Below are positions 26,436 through 33,775 of a stretch of DNA of 40,997 nt, in pieces. Source of the stretch: Anaerolineales bacterium (GTDB lineage Bacteria > Chloroflexota > Anaerolineae > Anaerolineales > DRKV01). The first letter of the stretch is position 1. Each line of letters starts with the position of its first letter. The position numbers and the translations under genes are program-made. The notes below the pieces were generated by a model. That model was given only the letters and a program-made list of their open reading frames with translations, searched no databases and was not told where the DNA came from. The stretch covers positions 1 through 40,997 of the forward strand of contig JAGUYX010000108.1 of NCBI GenBank assembly GCA_020061145.1, read 5' to 3'.

Positions 26436-27191
26436 TCAGGCGGCTTCGAGTTGTGCGATAGCCTCATCGGTAATCAACAGGTTGGTATACACCTCGGACA
26501 CATCATCCAGATCTTCCAGGTTTTCGATCACCTTCAAAACCTGCAAGGTTTCTTCTAAAGGCAGCTCAAGCTCGTTATTCGGGATCATTTTCAGCCCTGC
26601 CTCTTCCGGCTGGATTTTAGCAGCCCGCAACGCGTCGGCAATAGTTTTAAAATTATCTACCGGCCCAATAATCACGATTTCGTCATCTTCGAATTTGACA
26701 TCGTCTGCGCCGGCTTCGACGGCAATTTCGAAAACCCGGTCGGGATCCAGTTTTCCCTGGGGAAAGGAGAAATAAGCCACCCGATTGAATTGCCAGCTCA
26801 CTGAACCGCCTTCTCCCATACTGCCATTAAACCGGTTGAGAATATGGCGGATTTCGGCGACGGTGCGGTTGCGATTGTCGGTGACGCAATCGATCAATAA
26901 AGCCACGCCATGTGGTGCATAACCCTCGTACATCACTTCTTCAAACGCGGCCGCGTCTTTATCTTCACCGGTGCCTCGCCGGATGGCGCGTTCGATGTTT
27001 TCTTTGGGCATGTTATTATTGCGCGCTTTTTCCACTGCCAGCCGTAGACGGAAATTAGTGTCCACATCGCCCCCTCCTTCGCGAGCAGCCAGGACAATTT
27101 CCCGCGCCAGGCGGGTGAAGACCTGGCCGCGCCTGGCGTCATTGGCGCCTTTTTTTCGTTTAATCGTGGACCATTTTGAATGTCCAGACAT
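26436..27191 (-). CDS. yebC: YebC/PmpR-family protein
   Basis: The protein has 251 residues, normal for the family. It opens with the hallmark MSGHSKWSTIKRKKGANDA and has the conserved EVMYEGYAPHGVALLID segment and SVSWQFNRV. The family was described as DNA-binding regulators, and members are also linked to translation of proline-rich stretches. AGGAGA lies before ATG. It heads the ruvCA-proC cluster and has its own promoter. Confidence 0.95.
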   Translation of the reverse strand: MSGHSKWSTIKRKKGANDARRGQVFTRLAREIVLAAREGGGDVDTNFRLRLAVEKARNNNMPKENIERAIRRGTGEDKDAAAFEEVMYEGYAPHGVALLIDCVTDNRNRTVAEIRHILNRFNGSMGEGGSVSWQFNRVAYFSFPQGKLDPDRVFEIAVEAGADDVKFEDDEIVIIGPVDNFKTIADALRAAKIQPEEAGLKMIPNNELELPLEETLQVLKVIENLEDLDDVSEVYTNLLITDEAIAQLEAA

Positions 27192-27327
27192 GTTGTTCTC
27201 TCCTGCGAACCACGTTACCGGAAATTATTACCGGCGTGCGGGGGATGAATTACTCGATAAATTCCGCTTCGATGGATGTTTGGTTCTGATAAGGGAAGGT
27301 TTAAATTTAATCTTTTTTTCATTGAAA

Positions 27328-27355
27328 ATTATACCATGCGCCTCCCTGCAAACAA
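27328..27355 (-). promoter_or_regulatory. Promoter of the yebC-ruvCA-proC cluster
   Basis: TTGTTT (27355-27350) and TATAAT (27333-27328) are 16 nt apart on the minus strand, giving a start near 27321 and a leader of about 130 nt. Confidence 0.6.
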
Positions 27356-27362
27356 ATTTGTT
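27351..27362. repeat. 12-bp perfect palindrome between divergent promoters
   Basis: AACAAATTTGTT overlaps the -35 box of the yebC promoter and lies 32 bp upstream of the plus-strand extended -10 box. It could be a regulator site, but a short AT-rich palindrome can also occur by chance. Confidence 0.3.
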
Positions 27363-27393
27363 AGCCGTTTGTAAAGGATTGAATGTTAATAAC

Positions 27394-27402
27394 TGCTATA
27401 AT
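27394..27402 (+). promoter_or_regulatory. Extended -10 promoter of a small leaderless gene
   Basis: TGCTATAAT is a perfect extended -10 element. The predicted start, near 27409, coincides with an ATG. Confidence 0.6.
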
Positions 27403-27408
27403 TTTTTA

Positions 27409-27528
27409 ATGATGGGAGAATGTTTAACTTGTCCTGTGTTTCCAGTCAATGGGACAGCTGAAGGATTGTTCGAGGATATGGCTGCCAACTCTGATGACGC
27501 GCCAGAACAAACCACCCAACGAGTCTGA
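27409..27528 (+). CDS. Candidate small protein (39 residues), leaderless
   Basis: The open frame starts six bases after a perfect TATAAT and ends inside a strong intrinsic terminator, so promoter, frame and terminator form one compact unit of about 145 nt. The predicted peptide begins MMGECLTCPVF with one CxxC pair and ends in an acidic, polar stretch. It has no membrane segment and matches no family I know. A second ATG follows immediately. The alternative is a non-coding RNA of the same length. Confidence 0.45.
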   Translation: MMGECLTCPVFPVNGTAEGLFEDMAANSDDAPEQTTQRV

Positions 27529-27554
27529 ACGCTCTGCGTTCCGGCTCGTTTTTT
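27518..27554 (+). terminator. Strong intrinsic terminator
   Basis: AACGAG (27518-27523) pairs with CTCGTT (27545-27550), and the inner GAACGC (27527-27532) pairs with GCGTTC (27536-27541). A symmetric 3-nt internal loop lies between them. A run of six T follows. It separates the small gene from the riboswitch downstream. Confidence 0.88.
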
Positions 27555-27601
27555 GTTAAACATCTCCTGTTTTCGGCCAGTACAAATCCCACATATAACC
27601 G

Positions 27602-27680
27602 AAAAGGCAAACCCATCGCGAGGTGGGGGCGCAAAGTCATGGGTCTGTAATCGCAGCAGATCGCCAGACTGCCGAAGAAC
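27602..27680 (+). ncRNA. Cyclic-di-GMP-I (GEMM-I) riboswitch aptamer
   Basis: The consensus blocks occur in order. AAAGGCAAACC (27602-27612) is followed by a hairpin CCCATC-GCGA-GGTGGG with a GNRA tetraloop, then GGCGCAAAGTC. A second arm with GGGTCT/AGATC pairing closes by GTC/GAC, and the 3' block TGCCGAAG (27670-27677) pairs back to GGCA. This matches the class-I aptamer that binds cyclic di-GMP. It sits 176 bp upstream of the secreted subtilase start, on the same strand. Downstream, ACCCGC (27679-27684) can pair with GCGGGT (27705-27710) and may form part of the expression platform. A weak -10-like TATAAC lies at 27594-27599. Confidence 0.85.
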
Positions 27681-27720
27681 CCGCTCCGACATTATTCTTT
27701 TTTCGCGGGTCCCATCATGC

Positions 27721-27734
27721 GAAAGGAGGTGATC
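27721..27734 (+). promoter_or_regulatory. Extended anti-Shine-Dalgarno complement in the protease leader
   Basis: GAAAGGAGGTGATC is complementary over 14 nt to the standard bacterial 16S rRNA 3' end. It lies 40 nt after the aptamer and about 120 nt before the protease start codon. The only start codon right after it (GTG at 27729) overlaps it. It may be a ribosome standby site or a sequestered element of the expression platform. Confidence 0.5.
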
Positions 27735-27815
27735 GAGCAGTCTGGTATCGCTGGTTCAGGGTTATGCTCAACCGTCGATTTGCCAGGCTCTCCTCAAATA
27801 AATTCTGGGAGAAAA

Positions 27816-27860
27816 ATGTCATTACATCATTCCAGTTTACAAGGAGAAAATAAGAGATGA
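27816..27860 (+). CDS. Possible 14-residue leader peptide overlapping the protease start
   Basis: ATG at 27816 has GGGAG at ideal spacing (GGGAGAAAA-ATG). The frame encodes MSLHHSSLQGENKR and stops in TGA, which overlaps the protease ATG as ATGA. The same frame is open back to a GTG at 27729. It could couple translation to the protease, but chance is not excluded. Confidence 0.3.
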   Translation: MSLHHSSLQGENKR

Positions 27861-30800
27861 GGAAGGTTTTTAATATACTGATTGTGCTGGTGTTATTGCT
27901 TTCTTTGACCCCAGCCGCATTTGCCCAGGATGCCGGACCGGAGGGACTGGAACGCTCTCTTCCAGCCTCGGTTGCAGATATGGCTCTGGATGAACCTTTG
28001 ACAGCTCAGTTTGACCTGCAGACCGGTCTGGACGCCAGCCTGTCTGGCGCCAGCGGCACTACCGGCGTGATTGTCCGCTTACGGGCTGATTCTGTCGCCG
28101 AGCGCAATATCCGCGGCCGTTCTGCTCAACGCATCGGACGCATTCTGGATCTCACCCAGGACCGGCTGTTAGAGCGTATCCTGGCTCTCGATCCGGCTGC
28201 TGAGGTTCTGGGCCGGACGCAGATCGTGCTCAACGCCCTCTACCTGCGGGTAGACGGCGCTGTGCTGGATGCCATCGCCCGGGATGCTGCCGTACAGCGA
28301 GTTGCGCCTCTCGGCACCTACGAGCTGGATCTTTCCGAAACCGTGCCTTACATCGGAGCCAGCGCCGTTCAGGGGATGGGTTACACCGGTGCAGGCGTAC
28401 GGGTAGCCGTGCTGGATAGCGGTGTCGATTACACCCATGCCAACCTGGGCGGCTCGGGCGATCCTGCGGAATACGCAGCCAATGATCCCACTGTGATCGA
28501 AGCCGGCACATTCCCCACCGCCAAGATCGTAGGTGGGTACGACTTCGTAGGTAGCGATTGGCCGAATGCTCCGGAAGCGCCAGACCCCGATCCCCTGGAT
28601 GATGGCCCGGAGGCCGGGCACGGCACGCATGTCGCCGATATCATTGGCGGTATGGATGGTGTGGCTCCGGATGCCGATATATATGCGGTCAAGGTTTGTT
28701 CCTCGGTATCCACCTCCTGCTCAGGTTTTGCGTTGATCATGGGCATGGAATTCGCAGCCGACCCGGATGGCGATGGCGATCCCGCGGATCACGTGGACCT
28801 GATCAATATGTCCCTGGGTTCATCCTACGGGCAACCCTTCGATGACGATCTGGTCCTGGCAGTTGATAATGCCACGATGATCGGCATCCTCACCGTCGCT
28901 TCGGCAGGCAACAGCGCCAACAAACCCTATGCGACCGGCACCCCCGCAGGCGCACAGTCAGCGCTCTCTGTGGCGCAAACCAGCGTCCCCAGCGCTTTCC
29001 AACCTTTCCTGACGGTAAACGCACCTGAAGCGTATGCCGGCGATTATGTGGCCGTATTCCAGCCCTGGTCGGTGTACCCAACCGCCGTAATCAGCGCTCC
29101 GATGCAGTATGGTGATGGCGCAGGCGGCAACCTGTTAGGCTGTGATCCGTTCACGGCTGGTTCTTTGGCAGGCAAGATTGTCCTGGTCGATCGTGGCGCT
29201 TGTAACTTCACTTTGAAGATCTCCAATATCTCCCAGGCAGGTGGTCTGGCAGGTATTATTGGTCTGGTAGCCCCGGGCGACCCCTTCGAGGGTGGCGACG
29301 GCGGCGACCGGCCGATCGATATCCCCGGCTACATGGTCAGCCAGGCGGTCTCCAACACCTTTAAGGCGGCTATCGACACAGGTGAATCGATGATGACGAT
29401 CGATCCGGAGTACGGATTACCCCTGGTAGGCTCCATGGTGGGTAGTTCTTCGCGTGGACCACGCAACCAGGATTCGATGCTCAAGCCTGAAATCGGCGCA
29501 CCCGGCGCTTCTGTTTCGGCGATCGCCGGAACCGGTACAGAGACCGGACCGTTTGGCGGTACCTCCGGCGCCGCTCCGATGGTCACCGGCTCAGCAGCCC
29601 TGTTGCTGCAGGCATACCCGGATCTCACCCCGGCGGAAGTTAAAGCCCGCCTGATGAACAATAGCGAGACCGACATCGTCACGGATAAGCTCTCCAACCA
29701 GCCCGCTCCCATCAGCCGCATTGGCGGCGGCGAAGTGCGTGTCGATCGCGCTGTGCTCGCTCCGGCAGCTGCCTGGGATGACGAATCGTTGCTTGGTTCG
29801 TTGAGTTTCGGTTTCATGGATGTCAGCAAGAGCACAGTCAATCTGTTCAAAACTGTGCGCGTACGCAACTACACCGACGAAACCATCGTTTACAACGTCA
29901 CTCCAACCTTCCGCATGGAAGATGATATGCTCAACGGAGCGGTGGAAGTTCAAGCGCCTCAACAGGTAACTGTGAAAGGCGGCAAGGATGCCACCTTTAC
30001 CGTCAAGCTGACCATCCACGGCGAGTTGTTGCGGGGTAACTATATGAACTCCGGCAGCCAGGGCGCCAATCCCGCCGGGCTGGATCTCAACGAATACGAT
30101 GGTTATCTCATCCTGGATGACGGTTCCCACCCGATCCACATGCCCTGGCATATTCTGCCCCGCAAAGCGGCAGAAGTGATTGCTCGCCCGGACTTGAAGT
30201 TCAACAAAGAAGGCGTGGCTATGCTGAATGTGGTCAACCGCGGTGTGGGCACTGCCCAGATCGATGCCTACTCTTTGCTGGCTGTCAGCGATAACATCCC
30301 CTCGGGTGGTCTCGGTCAGCAAATGCCCGTTCCGGATCTGCGTGCCGTTGGTGTGCAGACCTTCCCGGTGCCGGCTGGCTTCTGTAGTGCGGACCCCTCG
30401 TTCCTCTGGGCGTTTGCAATCAACACCTGGGAGCGACAGTCGCACCTGCTCCCGGTCAGCCATTGGGTCTACCTGGATACAAATCAGGATGGTACGTTTG
30501 ACTATGCGGTTATCAACCGTGACGTCAGCCTGACTAACCTGACCGACGGGCGGCAGCTTACCTGGTCAGTCGATCTTTCAACCGGAGCTGCGGAGGCTTT
30601 CTTCTTCGCCGAACATGCCACCAATACCGGAAATACCATCCTGTATATCTGCGGTGAGCAGATCGGTCTTTCTGGTGGGGATATGCTCAACACCTTCGTG
30701 GATGTGGCGGTGGAAGCCACCGACTTCTACTTCGGTGGACCTGGCGACTTCGTCGATGGCATCACCATCACACCGCTGGGCGAGCGCTACTTTGGTCTCT

Positions 30801-30967
30801 TCAGCGATGTTGAAGGCAAACAGAAGACCTTCGTCGACGTCTACGACTTCGGTCCGAAATACAACCAGGATCTGGGATTGCTGCTTATCACCAATGGCGA
30901 CCGGGGAACCGGCGCACGTGGTGGAGCCACCCAGGAAACTGAAGCGGTGATCGTTTTCGCCCGCTAA
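27857..30967 (+). CDS. Secreted subtilisin-like serine protease (S8) with PA domain
   Basis: The protein has 1036 residues. A signal peptide (about 1-24, cleaved after AFA) precedes an inhibitor-like propeptide (about 65-150). The S8 catalytic domain has Asp187 in VAVLDSGVDYTH, His255 in GHGTHVADI, oxyanion Asn352 in ASAGN and Ser570 in GGTSGAAP. A PA (protease-associated) insert lies at about 395-505 within the catalytic domain. The C-terminal 400 residues are beta-rich and resemble Fn3-like and adhesive extracellular domains. It has no membrane anchor or sorting signal. AAGGAG lies ten bases before ATG. The cyclic-di-GMP aptamer in its leader suggests control by cell lifestyle. It ends at a bidirectional terminator. 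Confidence 0.95.
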   Translation: MRKVFNILIVLVLLLSLTPAAFAQDAGPEGLERSLPASVADMALDEPLTAQFDLQTGLDASLSGASGTTGVIVRLRADSVAERNIRGRSAQRIGRILDLTQDRLLERILALDPAAEVLGRTQIVLNALYLRVDGAVLDAIARDAAVQRVAPLGTYELDLSETVPYIGASAVQGMGYTGAGVRVAVLDSGVDYTHANLGGSGDPAEYAANDPTVIEAGTFPTAKIVGGYDFVGSDWPNAPEAPDPDPLDDGPEAGHGTHVADIIGGMDGVAPDADIYAVKVCSSVSTSCSGFALIMGMEFAADPDGDGDPADHVDLINMSLGSSYGQPFDDDLVLAVDNATMIGILTVASAGNSANKPYATGTPAGAQSALSVAQTSVPSAFQPFLTVNAPEAYAGDYVAVFQPWSVYPTAVISAPMQYGDGAGGNLLGCDPFTAGSLAGKIVLVDRGACNFTLKISNISQAGGLAGIIGLVAPGDPFEGGDGGDRPIDIPGYMVSQAVSNTFKAAIDTGESMMTIDPEYGLPLVGSMVGSSSRGPRNQDSMLKPEIGAPGASVSAIAGTGTETGPFGGTSGAAPMVTGSAALLLQAYPDLTPAEVKARLMNNSETDIVTDKLSNQPAPISRIGGGEVRVDRAVLAPAAAWDDESLLGSLSFGFMDVSKSTVNLFKTVRVRNYTDETIVYNVTPTFRMEDDMLNGAVEVQAPQQVTVKGGKDATFTVKLTIHGELLRGNYMNSGSQGANPAGLDLNEYDGYLILDDGSHPIHMPWHILPRKAAEVIARPDLKFNKEGVAMLNVVNRGVGTAQIDAYSLLAVSDNIPSGGLGQQMPVPDLRAVGVQTFPVPAGFCSADPSFLWAFAINTWERQSHLLPVSHWVYLDTNQDGTFDYAVINRDVSLTNLTDGRQLTWSVDLSTGAAEAFFFAEHATNTGNTILYICGEQIGLSGGDMLNTFVDVAVEATDFYFGGPGDFVDGITITPLGERYFGLFSDVEGKQKTFVDVYDFGPKYNQDLGLLLITNGDRGTGARGGATQETEAVIVFAR

Positions 30968-30987
30968 TTCAGTTCGTTTCCCAATAA

Positions 30988-31024
30988 AAAAATCGTGGGA
31001 CTGATTGCCAGTCCCACGATTTTT
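30988..31024. terminator. Bidirectional terminator between the protease and the lipoprotein gene
   Basis: A 16-bp stem (30988-31003 with 31009-31024) includes an A-run on the left and a T-run on the right, with a 5-nt loop. It lies between convergent genes and can serve both. Confidence 0.92.
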
Positions 31025-31029
31025 ATTGA

Positions 31030-31701
31030 TCAGCTTTGCGGCGGCCCGATTTCATCCCCCTGACCGGGTGCACCTTCGCTTTCATCCGGTTCCTGTAGAT
31101 TCAGAAAAGGTGATGCGCCGGGTTGTTTCAAGCTCAGGCCCTGTTCGCAGAGTTTAAAGGTGCCTTGTTGTGTGGCACGAATATCGTAGACCTGCTCCTG
31201 GTATTGCAACTGGATCCAGTAGCCTTCAACCAGCGCCATGGTATACATCTCTCCTGGAACCGGGCAGCCCAGTGAGCCATCTGGCCAGGTGACAGCTTCA
31301 GCGCGCCACAGGACGAGTTGACTCACGTCAACCCCAAAGGTTTGCTCCAGATAATCGTAGATTTTCTGCAGCAGGTCGTCAGGGACTTCGCCCACAACAG
31401 GCGTTTCAGGCAATTCCGCCTGGCCGCCTGTCAACGGGGTAGGAAGTCTTTCCGGTGTGTGCTCTACAGGCCGGGTGGGAGTATCTTCCGGGCTTCCGCC
31501 AGGTGAAGTCGGGGATGGTTGTGGAGTAACTGGCGTGGTTTCGCTGGTTGGTGTCGGGGTCGGCATGGGCGTTTCCTCCTTTGAAGGTTCGCTGCCAGGC
31601 AAATCTACTCCTGCCACCGGGGCGCAGGCAGCCAGCAGAAATAACCCGCTGGCGGCCAGTAAAACAAACGACCCTGGCTTCACGATAATTTTCCCAAACA
31701 T
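31030..31701 (-). CDS. Secreted lipoprotein with Pro/Thr-rich linker
   Basis: The protein has 223 residues from the ATG at 31701, preceded by AAAGGAG at good spacing; the frame to 31920 lacks support. A lipoprotein signal ends at LFLLAAC. A proline/threonine linker covers about 40-100. A small C-terminal domain contains AVTWPDGSLGCPVPGEMYTM and ends near FKLC, a motif I associate with envelope lipoproteins of Chloroflexota and without a known function. The upstream region 31702-31991 has no gene; it holds two hairpins and no convincing promoter. Confidence 0.78.
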   Translation of the reverse strand: MFGKIIVKPGSFVLLAASGLFLLAACAPVAGVDLPGSEPSKEETPMPTPTPTSETTPVTPQPSPTSPGGSPEDTPTRPVEHTPERLPTPLTGGQAELPETPVVGEVPDDLLQKIYDYLEQTFGVDVSQLVLWRAEAVTWPDGSLGCPVPGEMYTMALVEGYWIQLQYQEQVYDIRATQQGTFKLCEQGLSLKQPGASPFLNLQEPDESEGAPGQGDEIGPPQS

Positions 31702-31833
31702 AATCTTCGCTCCTTTCATCCTCTTGTACGCCGGGATGCAGGTTGATGGATTCGTGGGTATCCCGGCTATGACGATTGGCCGAATGTGTTTGGATGCGCA
31801 ATCATTTATTATGCTGCCAATCGCCCGGGCAAA

Positions 31834-31887
31834 CCGCCTGTGTCCAGGCGGATACCTGTGAAATTTACAGATCCTCAGATTCACAGG
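31834..31887 (-). terminator. Two hairpins downstream of the alcohol dehydrogenase gene
   Basis: CCGCCTG/CAGGCGG (31834-31840 with 31845-31851) is a perfect 7-bp stem with a 4-nt loop. CCTGTGA/TCACAGG (31855-31861 with 31881-31887) is a second one. On the minus strand they lie 105-158 nt after the dehydrogenase stop and are followed only by TTT. They may end that transcript or be part of the lipoprotein leader. Confidence 0.35.
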
Positions 31888-31991
31888 CAACCTTTCCCGG
31901 CAGGCAATGGATACCTGCACGATGCGAGGACGTTATTATCTTCATTTGAGTTCCCAAACGGTAGGGAAAATTAGGCAGGATTCAGTGAATA

Positions 31992-32990
31992 TTAATCCAT
32001 CACCAGTACAGCTTCACCATTGATCCGGCTGTTTTTCAGATCGATTAATGCCTGATTGGCCTGATTCATCGGGTACAGGTTGACCGTTGCCCGTACCGGA
32101 ATTTCCGCTGCAAGCCGCAGAAATTCCATTCCATCCCGGTATGTGGCATTGGCAACGCTGCGCAATGTGCGCTCGCCATAGATCAAGTCGTACGGCAGTG
32201 TCGGTATCGGGGTAAGGTGAATGGCGTTAATTGCCAGTGTGCCGCCCGGGCGCAGTTTTTCCAGGATCAGGGGTACCAGTTTGCCGCTGGGGGCGAATAA
32301 TACGGCACGATCGAGAGCTTCTGGCGCCTGTTGTTCGATTCCGCCCACCCAGGTCGCTCCCAGCTGGCGCGCATGTTCACGGTGGGTTTCGGAACGGGTA
32401 AATACGTAAACGGGACAACCCCAGCTTTCGGCGATCTGGATGGCTAAATGGGCGCTGGCGCCAAACCCAATCAAGCCCAGGCGCTCGCCGGGCTGAACAT
32501 CGGCTTTAATTAAGGAACGATAACCGATAATTCCGGCGCAGAGCAAAGGGGCAGCCTGGTCGTCGCGGATGGTGTGTGGGAGGGGTAACGCAAACCGCGC
32601 CTCAGCTATTATTTTTGTGGCAAAGCCACCGTTTACGTGAAAACCGGTAAATTTCGCCTGCGCACACAGATTTTCTTCGCCACGCCGGCAATACTCACAT
32701 TCCCCGCAGGCAGAATATAGCCAGGGTATCCCCACACGCTGCCCGGATTGCAGCTGATCCACACCACCACCTACCTTAATGACCTTTCCTACCACCTGGT
32801 GACCGGGAATGATGGGTAAGGAAGGAGGGTGGATATCTCCTTCCACAATGTGCAGATCGGTGTGGCAAACCCCACAATGGCTGATCTGGACCAGGATCTC
32901 ACCCCATCCGGGTTCGGGAGCGGAGATATTTTGCAGATGCAGACGTTGATCTTCGGCGGGGCCTTGTTCGTATAGACGTAAAACTTTCAT
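31992..32990 (-). CDS. Zinc-dependent alcohol dehydrogenase (MDR family)
   Basis: The protein has 332 residues from the ATG at 32990; the frame to 33146 lies inside the TetR gene. The catalytic-zinc site is CGVCHTD (Cys about 38) with GHQVVG (His). The structural-zinc loop has four cysteines in CGECEYCRRGEENLC. The Rossmann motif is LGLIGFGASAHLAIQ, a variant of GxGGxG. It probably oxidizes alcohols or reduces aldehydes with NAD(P). The ATG overlaps the stop of the TetR gene as ATGA, so the regulator and enzyme form one operon. Confidence 0.9.
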   Translation of the reverse strand: MKVLRLYEQGPAEDQRLHLQNISAPEPGWGEILVQISHCGVCHTDLHIVEGDIHPPSLPIIPGHQVVGKVIKVGGGVDQLQSGQRVGIPWLYSACGECEYCRRGEENLCAQAKFTGFHVNGGFATKIIAEARFALPLPHTIRDDQAAPLLCAGIIGYRSLIKADVQPGERLGLIGFGASAHLAIQIAESWGCPVYVFTRSETHREHARQLGATWVGGIEQQAPEALDRAVLFAPSGKLVPLILEKLRPGGTLAINAIHLTPIPTLPYDLIYGERTLRSVANATYRDGMEFLRLAAEIPVRATVNLYPMNQANQALIDLKNSRINGEAVLVMD

Positions 32991-33622
32991 GGATTTTCTC
33001 TTTCTCCTGTCCCATGCGGTCGTAATCCTAACAGAATTTGCTCCACAAGCCCCCGGACCAACCCATCCACGACTACCTCCCGGTCTGGCAGGTAAGGTAT
33101 TTTCCGAGTCACCAGCAATTCGACGAGGCCATGCACTGCTGACCAATAGGTGAGCGCCAGCAAGCGGGTTTCTCCCCCCGTTATCTTTTGTTGTGCCTGG
33201 CCTTCTGCGATGGTATCGACCATCAGATCGAACAATTTGCGGCTGGCGATATTCAAATCCGGGTAAGACTCATCCGGGTGCAGGGTAAACATCAGGCGGT
33301 GGAGATGCGGCTGCTGTAATCCGAAATTGACGTATACCTGCGCGCCAGCATACAGGCGGGTACGCGGCGCTCCACTGAACGCTGCCATCCGGCGTTGCAT
33401 CTGCCGGGTTAATTCCCCAAAACCATGGATTGCCAGGGCGGCCAGCAAACCATTTTTATCCTGAAAGTGGCGGTAAATTGCATTGTGGCTCACGCCAGCC
33501 TGGCGAGCCAGGGCGCGCAAAGAAAGATTTTCCACTCCTTCCTGGTTAAGTGTCTCCAATGCCAGGTTAATCAGCGTTTCAGGCAGGTTCCCATGGTGAT
33601 AACGGCTCGGGGAGGTATTCAT
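32987..33622 (-). CDS. TetR/AcrR-family repressor
   Basis: The protein has 211 residues. The N-terminal HTH (about 10-56) includes LSLRALARQAGVSHNAIYRHF and resembles TetR proteins with a WHG-type ligand domain. The C-terminal part is helical and should bind a small effector. Directly upstream lies a consensus promoter with a perfect 19-bp palindrome next to the -10 box, so the protein probably represses itself and the downstream dehydrogenase. The effector may be an aldehyde, an alcohol or a related toxic compound. Confidence 0.92.
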   Translation of the reverse strand: MNTSPSRYHHGNLPETLINLALETLNQEGVENLSLRALARQAGVSHNAIYRHFQDKNGLLAALAIHGFGELTRQMQRRMAAFSGAPRTRLYAGAQVYVNFGLQQPHLHRLMFTLHPDESYPDLNIASRKLFDLMVDTIAEGQAQQKITGGETRLLALTYWSAVHGLVELLVTRKIPYLPDREVVVDGLVRGLVEQILLGLRPHGTGERENP

Positions 33623-33653
33623 TTTGGGTTGCGTATCTGGTTCGCCGGGGGTG

Positions 33654-33672
33654 ATGTAGACATTGTCTACAT
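33654..33672. promoter_or_regulatory. Operator of the TetR-alcohol dehydrogenase operon
   Basis: ATGTAGACA-t-TGTCTACAT is a perfect inverted repeat with 9-bp arms. It starts at the -10 box and spans the expected transcription start, the usual place for TetR repression. Confidence 0.8.
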
Positions 33673-33699
33673 TTTATATGAGAAAGTATCCAATGTCAA
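33671..33699 (-). promoter_or_regulatory. Promoter of the TetR-alcohol dehydrogenase operon
   Basis: TTGACA (33699-33694, perfect) and TAAAAT (33676-33671) are exactly 17 nt apart on the minus strand. Confidence 0.85.
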
Positions 33700-33762
33700 C
33701 ATTAATGAGATTTCGATTATCCTTATGTCTAAACTGGCATGCCCAGGACCTGAATGCCTGGG

Positions 33763-33768
33763 TATAAT
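33763..33768 (+). promoter_or_regulatory. -10 box of the ECF sigma factor gene, implying a leaderless transcript
   Basis: TATAAT lies seven bases before the ATG at 33776, with TGGG just in front of it. There is no clear -35 box and no ribosome site. Confidence 0.55.
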
Positions 33769-33775
33769 GTTTTAT

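Noticed and set aside
27721-27745. Fragment of a 16S rRNA 3' end on the minus strand
   Set aside because: Only the 14 nt of the anti-SD complement match well. The following bases diverge from the conserved 16S helix 45 region, so this is not an rRNA remnant.
29591-30463. Open frame of 290 codons on the minus strand across the protease gene
   Set aside because: It is antisense to the protease C-terminal region, with no recognisable domain or ribosome site.
31702-31920. N-terminal extension of the secreted lipoprotein
   Set aside because: It would put 70 polar residues before a clear lipoprotein signal; AAAGGAG supports the start at 31701.
33425-33775. N-terminal extension of the ECF sigma factor
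   Set aside because: It overlaps the TetR gene and its promoter on the other strand, and its translation has no sigma-factor features.
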